Source: Merluccius polli
Lineage: Eukaryota; Chordata; Actinopteri; Gadiformes; Merlucciidae
Length of the DNA: 64,000 nucleotides
NCBI GenBank assembly: GCA_030340625.1
Contig: JAOPHQ010003989.1
Coordinates: 62,001 to 126,000 of the forward strand
Direction: 5' to 3'
Below the pieces are notes generated by a model. It saw nothing but the letters and a program-made list of their open reading frames with translations. It was not told the DNA's origin and made no database searches. The translations under genes and the position numbers were made by a program. Shown here piece after piece: positions 57,709 to 64,000 of this stretch (within the stretch, counting starts at the first letter, position 1; every line of letters begins with the position of its first letter).

Positions 57709-58212
57709 AGTGTATGGAGTGAGATTTGTGACAATATGTTCAAACAATACTTGTTCAAATTCAAACAAAAAATTATTGATCAAAATATCAAACACAGAAT
57801 TGAAACAAAAAAAATAAAGTCAAAGAATAAAATTAAACTCGCAAAATATCAAATACAGAATTGAAACATATAAAATAAAGTCAAAGAAAAAATGTAGCAA
57901 AATAAATCTGTCTTTAACTCTTTGAATCACTTGTATTTTTGTTTACAATACTCTCAGGTTCTTTCTCAGTGACAAAGTTTGTTTGTTTCCTGCTAGCTTT
58001 GCGGTTGCGCTTCAGGTTCTTTGTTTGCGATGCCAGCTTTTTTGATTGCAGTTCTGGCACACATTTCACGTGTGGGTGGGTTTCTCTGGGGTGCCTTCCT
58101 ATTGGCTTTTTTTTGTTTAAATTCTGTGTTTGATATTTTGATAAGTCATTTTTTGTTTGCATTTGAAAAAGTATTGTTTGAACATATTGTCACAAATCTC
58201 ACTCCATACAAG
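57709..58212. repeat. Inverted repeat with about 105-bp arms
   Basis: 57709-57813 pairs with 58110-58212 ('gtatggagtgagatttgtg'). Within it, 'acagaattgaaaca' plus 'ataaagtcaaag' occurs twice as a direct repeat. The minus-strand frame inside is Lys-rich and unassigned. Confidence 0.75.
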
Positions 58213-58309
58213 TGAAGCACGAGCCTCCTCTTGTTTTGACTTTTTTTTTCTTTTACTTGCTCCCGATGCGTATTGCCGTTTGGAGGCCATCTCTCCACCT
58301 GCATCCAAC

Positions 58310-58737
58310 CATAGACATACGTAGACGCCTCATAGACTGACGCTGCCTGTTGGAGCTGACGTATCAGCGCGGCCGCCATCTTGGATGGGTCCCCAGTGCG
58401 CCCCCAGTGCATTTATTTCTACTGAGGAAGGTGTATCCCCAACTACAATAATAAGCATAACTCCCTGAATTTTTACCGGATTTTCACACGGTTTGGTTTG
58501 TTACAAACGGCAGAGATATATATTTTTTTAAATAATAAGAATTATTGTTCAATCTTACTTGTGAAAGGCAATCCCACGCGATCTGGTGTCAATACTGCGC
58601 CGTAAGCTGCACAAAATACTGGCATAGCTTGCTCTCCCGTTAACTCCTATGCTAGACTAGAGTGAGGAGACCCAACCAATATGGCGGCGAAGCTGGATTA
58701 CGTTCCAGCACGTCATGTGGCGTCTAAGTAGTCTATG
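58310..58737. mobile_element. CATAGAC-TIR MITE copy 2
   Basis: 428 bp, CATAGACATACGTAGACGCC...inverse. Exact 8-bp TSD CATCCAAC (58302-58309, 58738-58745). Inserted just upstream of the hAT transposase start codon. Reverse orientation to copy 1 at 19546-22701. Confidence 0.9.
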
Positions 58738-58898
58738 CATCCAACTGCCTGTCGGCGCATCTGACCGCTGATTGGACAGATGCTGCGTGCTGTCAATCAT
58801 TGCGGCAACGTGTGCAGTGTCAGATTACTCGTCTCTTTTTTTCAGTAGGGCTTAGATGATTAATCGACATGTGACACGTGCCAATGACATGTCACAAG

Positions 58899-59090
58899 AC
58901 ATGTCACTGGATCAATCGACATGTGGCATGTTCCAGTGGCATGTAAAAGACATGTCACTGGATCAATCGACATGTGGCATGTTCCAGTGGCATGTAAAAG
59001 ACATGTCACTGGATCAATCGACATGTGGCATGTTCCAATGACATGTCACAAGACATGTCAATGGATTAATCGACATGTGGCATGTTCCAA
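58899..59090. repeat. 51-bp subterminal tandem repeat
   Basis: About three full copies of 'gacatgtcactggatcaatc' plus 'gacatgtggcatgttcca' and a spacer, followed by partial copies. Related CATGT-rich sequence stands at the other end (62690-62790). Confidence 0.9.
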
Positions 59091-59923
59091 TGACATGTAA
59101 TGACATGTCACACACGGGAAACATCGAAACAAACCAAACACGAGTTCAAGTGCTATGACGTTGGTTGGCATGTTTACATTAGTGCCCATGACATATTGCA
59201 AGTTTAATTGCTCTGCAAACATCGTTCTGAAATATAAAACATCGTTCTGAAATATAGTAGCCTATTCTTCTTTGGTAGGCTAGTTCTAAATTTAGCACAT
59301 TTGACAGGAGGTGTTGGAGATGTTGGAGGGTCCCTTCATTTGCACCTAAACCATAAACTACATACTACACACCCTTCTTGTCCTCTGCATCCTTGGTCCT
59401 AGGCAAGTACAGGCACAGTGGAAAATGGAGAGAGCAGGTAAAAGTCAGTGTATACTTGGTACAAAAAATTCAGAGATGCCTACCGACTTAAAATATTAAC
59501 ATTTGGGGTAGATTACAGTATACCAACTTCAGCTAACAAGCTACATCAAAGCATACCCACTACAGCTAACTAGACTACATCATTGCAAACATTGTTCTTA
59601 TTCTATGGATGGACCAAATTCTGCCCTTAGAGCATCATTAACCTGACACACATCACATTATCCACACAAGGTAAAAAAAAAAGAAACATTGTAGAATACA
59701 ATGTAGAATAAATTGACTGCAACCTGACATCCAACCAAACCCTGGTGAAAACATAACCTCCTTGGCGGAGGTAACAATGGCTTTCAACATAATAAGTGGT
59801 AGTGCGTAGAGGTTTGTAGGGGATAATAAAGAGAGACAAGTTGTGTGTAGTCAATTACGCTTTATAAACAAGCAATGCTTTTAACACAAAGAACAGGCGT
59901 GGTACTTGAGGTTGAGGTCACTT

Positions 59924-62377
59924 TTAGTGTGAGAGGTTAGTGTGAGAGGGGCTGGTGTGGGGGGCTGGTGTGAGGGGCTGGTGTGGGGGGCTGGTGTCCA
60001 CACCCAAGGGGAGGGGTGTTGGTGCGTCTGTGCACGCCGGCCTCTCAAGAAATTTCAGAGCGTAACCAAGTTTATGTTGAGTGTCAAAATTGTCTATGAA
60101 ATATTCGTAGTCCTCTCTTAGTTCAAATGTGAAGAGGCGGCAGTCCTGGTCATCTGAGGTGAACAGCTGGTCCAAAGCCTCTTGCCGCTGATCCTTGTCC
60201 ATGTTCACCATGGGGGGGAAATCCACATGACCATGGAAAGCAGTCATGTTGTCTTGCACCCAAGTTGCAGCAACGGCCACACTTCTCAGAGTCTGGGTCT
60301 GGGAGAGACAAGTCATTTGGTCAGTAGGTTGCTGCAATACAATAAACACCTTCCATCCTAATAATGTACGGTTTAACTTCATGAAATCATGAAGATGTCT
60401 GTGTAGTCCAATGGGCAGGAATACACAGACACATTTGCACATTGAATTTGCCCCAGGCACGCATGCACGCACAATCACCATACACCCTCTCCACAAAGTG
60501 GAGGGCACAGGAATTCAATTCATGACCGTTATAACAGGGTGCGAATACTGTGGATATTTCAGGGTTTTTTAATTATTTATTTGAAGCAACAAAAAGTCTA
60601 CACTTCCAGATTTTGCTTTTCATTATGGGGTTCTGATTGTACAATGAGGAGGGAAAAAAATCTACTTAAATTATTCTACGAGACGGCTACAATGTAATGA
60701 AGACTGAAAGGGGTGTGAATACTTCCCACAGGCACTGTACCTTACCTCAAGACGTGGTCTTTTGCTGGGGAAAGGATCCACTGCCCTATCCCTTTCCCTT
60801 TCCCAGGCTTCTCTCCTGAAGAAACGGCATATTAAAAATAAAATTGTTGTAAAACATGTAAATAACAGCAAGACAGAGCACCACATTACACCACATTATA
60901 TTACCCTGGAAAGTTGGTAAGAGTCTGCACAGCCCACCATCTTCGAGCTTTGTCCATGTCAATCTAAATTGTATTAGAAGACAAGTTGCATGAGTTCTGT
61001 AGATGTTATAAAAACCAAATGTATAACTAAATCTGTACATCGTACCTCTGTGAAGTCAAAGGGCATCCCAAAGAGTAGGTACATGGCATACTATGAAATA
61101 AGCATAATTTAAAAATAAATATATGGACATCAAAAGATAAGAGATAACCTTACACAATGCAAGGAATAAAAAGGTGACATTACCATAAGGATGTACATCC
61201 CACAAGTATTGGAGGACATCTGTTTGGGAATGCCCTGTGTGAGAGGGAAAAAAAGATGCTTCAGGCCAGTTAAAAAAAAAAAGGTAATGGGCAGGGTGTT
61301 AATACTGAAAACATACCAAATAGAACTTACCCTTATGTCATCAAGAACAAATTCCCTCCATTTACCACCAGGAGAGATGGCCTCGGCTATATCCCTATGG
61401 AAAAAAATGTAGGGAAACGTGGTCCACTTGGATCTTTAGGCGTCACAAAAATGCCGTTTTTTGCATCAACGCATATGACGGGGGGATATTCTCTGCCGTG
61501 ATGGGTACGTTCATGACGCCTCAGATTAGACGCATTAGAAAATTTCCTGGAGCAGTCAGGACACTCCAAACCACCACCTTGACCCCCAACAACTGCAGGC
61601 TGTGGAGTAGATTTGTCTGAACAGAAAAGACAAAAACATAGCAATAGAGTAGCAATATGGAAACCAATACACATTTTACATTGAAAATAGAAGGTACCTT
61701 ACCAGTTTTCTCTTTATCTGACACTGTAAGCCCTGCAACACAAAAAAGAAAAGCAAAACAGCCAAACTGGGATGAGAACATTGGTCCAAAATTGGTGAAT
61801 AAACAGAATAATGAACGTAGATTTGCACTAACCATGCATTTTTAGGTGTGCTTTAAAGTTCACAGATCTGGATACAATTTTCTGGCATATTGGACAATGC
61901 CAATGGCACCTTTTATTGTCCAAGGCAGCACAAAAGCAGGGAATTGTGAATCGAACTGTAAAGAATAGATGTTATTTATATCTTCTTAATGGTAAACCTG
62001 CAGTACAACCATATGCAATATATTTATACAGTACATGCAAGCAATTGCATGATGAGTTACATAAAATTGTGAATCTGTAAATTTAAGACGGCTACATTTT
62101 GCCCACTCACTGCTGCCACTGCACTCGTAGTAGATGGCGAAATTAATGTGTCGAACCCTTAGATGGTCCTCACTGCAGAGAATGTCATTTTTGCAGAACT
62201 TGCAGTTCTGGTTTCCCCCCTCATTAATGACTTCCTCCGCAGATGAAAACTCAAATGTGGTTACTGCACATAAAATTGTTAAACATGACTTTCTGTGGCA
62301 TAAAACATGCATACCATTACATATAATTGTAACTGTAATTGTGTAATTGTTAATACTTTACCAGACATGCTTGACAT
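59924..62377 (-). CDS. Zinc-finger protein with Ulp1/SENP-like C-terminal protease segment
   Basis: Exons joining in phase on GT-AG sites: 62377-62362, 62263-62111, 61955-61833, 61732-61703, 61616 to about 61400; then 61394-61331, 61234-61184, 61090-61046, 60963-60905, 60815-60746, 60298-59924. The N-terminal half has C2H2-like fingers (NCKFCKNDILCSEDHLRVRH; WHCPICQKIV...HLKMH; ECPDCSRKFSNASNLRRHERTHH). The second half has IPKQMSSNTCGMYILM, the Gln/Cys-Gly end of C48 proteases, then a novel C-terminal domain. Catalytic His and Asp are absent: exon 5 appears fused to a downstream intron end near 61400, an internal deletion. Function inferred only. Confidence 0.65.
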
Positions 62378-62958
62378 GAAACGATGAAACGGTGTCAATA
62401 CACTGAGAGGGAAAAAGCATCCACATCCACGTTAACTGCTATGCTAACATTACACTCAAGTCTCTTCGGTCCCATCAACGAACATTAAGAAATCCCGTAC
62501 TTAACGAGTCTAAAAAGTTACCGGCAGGCATTTTCAACTCGTCGTTTTTCACATACTATTGTGTTACATTTACATTGCATATATCTTACCTTTTGTTAAA
62601 CAGTCAGTGAAGAACTAGCAAACAAACTTTCGGGAAAACCGAAACTTACGATTGATTGCCTCTTGCTGTGTCATGCTGGTCAGGCACCAGGTGATGCCAG
62701 TGAGCGGTGTCATGTCAATGACGTGTTATCGACATGTGTCACGTGGTCACATGTCGATGCCAGTGGCATGCTACTGGCACGTGTCACATGTCGATTAATC
62801 ATCTAAGCCCCTCTCCTTTTTTTTCTCTCCTGCCTCGGGCTGACTTGGTGCTTTACGCGCGCCTCACGGCAGCGATGCGCATCCTTTGCGCATTTGCAGA
62901 GAATGCGTCCCCTTGCGCAAAATGGGCCCCCCTATGTTCTATATCTATGGCGGCGCTG

Positions 62959-62989
62959 CCAACGATCACGATAGGACGACCCGACTCAG
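62959..62989 (+). repeat. Host minisatellite resumes after the hAT
   Basis: Begins with the TSD CCAACGAT, then 'cacgataggacgacccgact', the same unit as 41858-42340. Confidence 0.85.
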
Positions 62990-63679
62990 CCTGATTTCCA
63001 CCGGGGACGTAAGCGCCGCGGAAAGGCTGCGCCGCGGAACGGCTCCGTCCTCTCCCGGCGTCAATCCCCACCGGGCGCGTAGCGCTGCGAGGCGGCTGGA
63101 TTCGCGGGATCACGCCAGAACTACAATACTACGCGAGAATCAGGAGACCACGCGATAATTTGTGGATGTCAAAATAGAATAACAAACAAATAAAAGGTTA
63201 CTTTGCCTTTCCGAAGTTGACTTGCAGTTGCTTTGTCTGTCAGAAGTTGACTTGTTGATTTGGTCATTTTTCCTAGATTTTTGTGCTTCTACCATGAGTT
63301 GGTAGGCTATATAGTAAATGTTTTCTTTTTTGTCTGGTTTAATTGTGTTAGTGTTGTTTATTGTTGTCATGTCCTAATGTGATGTGCTGTCGCCTATAGA
63401 CAAAGTTAATACAGATAAGGTCCAGTTATAAACGACAACGATTTGTGGCCGTGTTCGATCGGGAGGGTGTTTTTATTTTGAAAATTGACCGGATGCTCTA
63501 TGGCTTTTACTATTTCACCTCCTGCCCAGCTCGATCTGCTCTGTTGAGCTTGACACGATTCAGCAACGGCTCCGTCAAAAATAGAAGTGCTACGGAATGA
63601 TAGCGTTGCAGCGGGGAGAGACGCTGCTGGGACGCTGCTGAGCCGTTCCGCGGCGTTTACGTCCCCGGTGGAAATCAGG
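62990..63679. mobile_element. 690-bp TIR element
   Basis: CCTGATTTCCACCGGGGACG and its exact inverse. GC-rich arms with 'cgccgcgg' motifs extend the inverted match about 45 bases. The AT-rich centre has a direct repeat, 'gaagttgacttg'. Flanks return to the minisatellite on both sides. No coding sequence or clear TSD. Confidence 0.8.
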
Positions 63680-63850
63680 CAACGACATAACCTGACTCAC
63701 GATCACGATACGACCAGACAAACGAACATGATACGACCTGACAGACTATAACGATTAGCCACAGCTATTATTACTATAACTAACTAAATTAGTTTTTACT
63801 AATAGAGCTGTCTAATAGAGTGTCTTAAAGCTTGTTTATCCTGTTTCCAG
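63680..63850 (+). other. End of the minisatellite and 3' part of the tetraspanin intron
   Basis: 'cacgatcacgatacgacc' units fade out by about 63755. The intron ends in a pyrimidine-rich TTATCCTGTTTCCAG acceptor. Confidence 0.7.
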
Positions 63851-63925
63851 TTTCTAGGGATATTGTTGGTGATCCTCCTTCTGCAGATTGCAGTCACAGT
63901 TCTGGGCTACATCTTCAGTGAGAGG
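63851..63925 (+). CDS. Tetraspanin, internal exon B (TM3)
   Basis: Exactly 75 bases, the conserved length of the tetraspanin TM3 exon, between CTGTTTCCAG and GTAAAG. It encodes FLGILLVILLLQIAVTVLG and a short YIFSER end: the third membrane helix and the start of the large extracellular loop. Both ends lie on codon boundaries, in phase with exon A (41720-41844). The large-loop exons with the CCG motif must lie beyond the window. Confidence 0.9.
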
Positions 63926-64000
63926 GTAAAGTTAGGCTGGTATTGGTACACATCTTCAGTAATGTGTAAAGTCTGGTTTATATTATTAAATAAATATACC

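Larger units (their letters stand above)
42482..58290 (-). pseudogene. hAT transposase (ZMYM1-like TTF type), in four pieces
   Basis: Piece 1 (58290 to about 58216) has a basic start, MASKRQYASGASKRKKKS. Piece 2 (57092-56612) has VDPALWPAHLSDVDR and a TTF-type finger around VFCFACKLFS. Piece 3 (50704-50371) has LAKFDPVMENHLARI, a DUF4371-type region. Piece 4 (43479-42482) has NVRWESRLQSV and the hATC dimerisation segment. These were split by a hAT-N (50713-56603) and a LINE (about 43480-50370). About 250 residues between pieces 3 and 4 are missing, and stops occur near 42917. The enzyme is dead. Confidence 0.8.
58848..62810 (-). mobile_element. 4-kb TIR element with zinc-finger/Ulp1-like gene
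   Basis: Ends GGGCTTAGATGATTAATCG and the exact inverse, extending over about 35 bases. Subterminal DNA on both sides is packed with CATGT/ACATG-containing repeats, including a 51-bp tandem (58899-59090). One multi-exon gene fills the inside on the minus strand. No TSD is evident and no transposase domain is recognised. Possible relation to KDZ/Zisupton-type elements, which are reported to carry Ulp1-like protease domains, is only a suggestion. Confidence 0.78.
42341..62958 (-). mobile_element. hAT transposon, 20.6 kb because of nested insertions
   Basis: The left end is CAGGGCCGCC and the right end reads CAGCGCCGCC inverted. Exact 8-bp TSD CCAACGAT at 42333-42340 and 62959-62966, with the host minisatellite continuous across it. 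Its own sequence is the minus-strand transposase pieces at 58290-58216, 57092-56612, 50704-50371 and 43479-42482. Nested in it are a LINE, a hAT-N with Gypsy, a fold-back, a MITE and the 58848-62810 element. Confidence 0.88.

Noticed and set aside
58856..59041. ORF with repeated DMSLDQSTCGMFQW
   Set aside because: The 51-bp DNA repeat is a multiple of three, so it stays open by chance; it is subterminal transposon sequence.
58848..62810. Host zinc-finger gene rather than a transposon gene
   Set aside because: The gene lies exactly between inverted ends with subterminal repeats, inside another transposon within an intron; a host gene there is unlikely, though not excluded.

Overview
This is eukaryotic DNA, almost certainly from a teleost fish. 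The only host coding sequence I can support is two exons of a tetraspanin gene on the + strand. The first (41720-41844) carries TM2 and the C-G loop. The second (63851-63925) is a 75-base TM3 exon. They join in phase across an intron of about 22 kb, and the sequence upstream of the first exon is at least 41.7 kb of further intron. Everything else is mobile DNA of kinds typical of ray-finned fish, inserted into each other and into intronic minisatellites. Exact target-site duplications (TSDs) let many of the nesting steps be read directly.

Block 1 (42-40647) is bounded by inverted repeats of about 710 bp. It sits as one insertion in a 'gagtatag...tagtactacta' minisatellite that continues on both sides. 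Inside it, left to right: hAT-like BED-finger exons in palindromic arrangement; a Harbinger-like MITE (2239-16749) split by a young Gypsy retrotransposon (2520-16079), whose 5' LTR is itself split by a complete ISL2EU transposon (3351-8477, AT TSD); a second inverted MITE copy (16751-17693); an unassigned stretch; a MITE with 8-bp TSD (19546-22701) that contains an apparently intact piggyBac (19764-22449); a hAT MITE; an RTE-type LINE tail split by a 1.5-kb TIR element (25200-26692); and a decayed retrovirus-like provirus (27083-39579, minus) that contains a full-length L2 LINE (31331-36083) and a BED-finger hAT MITE (37848-38860).

Between the blocks lie a hAT MITE with a poly-G minisatellite (40853-41599), tetraspanin exon A and a 'cgatcacgatacgacccgactctaa' minisatellite.

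Block 2 (42341-62958) is one 20.6-kb hAT element with a perfect 8-bp TSD. Its own broken transposase gene (minus strand) is interrupted by a LINE (about 43480-50370), which holds an L2 fragment, a TTAA MITE and a CAGTGTTGCC hAT MITE. It is also interrupted by a second hAT-type element (50713-56603) holding a Gypsy chromovirus with nearly identical LTRs, by an 8-bp-TSD MITE (58310-58737), and by a 4-kb TIR element (58848-62810). The last of these encodes a multi-exon zinc-finger gene ending in an Ulp1/SENP-like protease tail. After block 2 come another TIR element (62990-63679) and tetraspanin exon B.

The strongest candidates for something undescribed are the zinc-finger/Ulp1 TIR element, the same poly-G minisatellite found inside three unrelated transposons, and the 40.6-kb long-TIR block. 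All exon models and family names are read by eye; no database search was possible.
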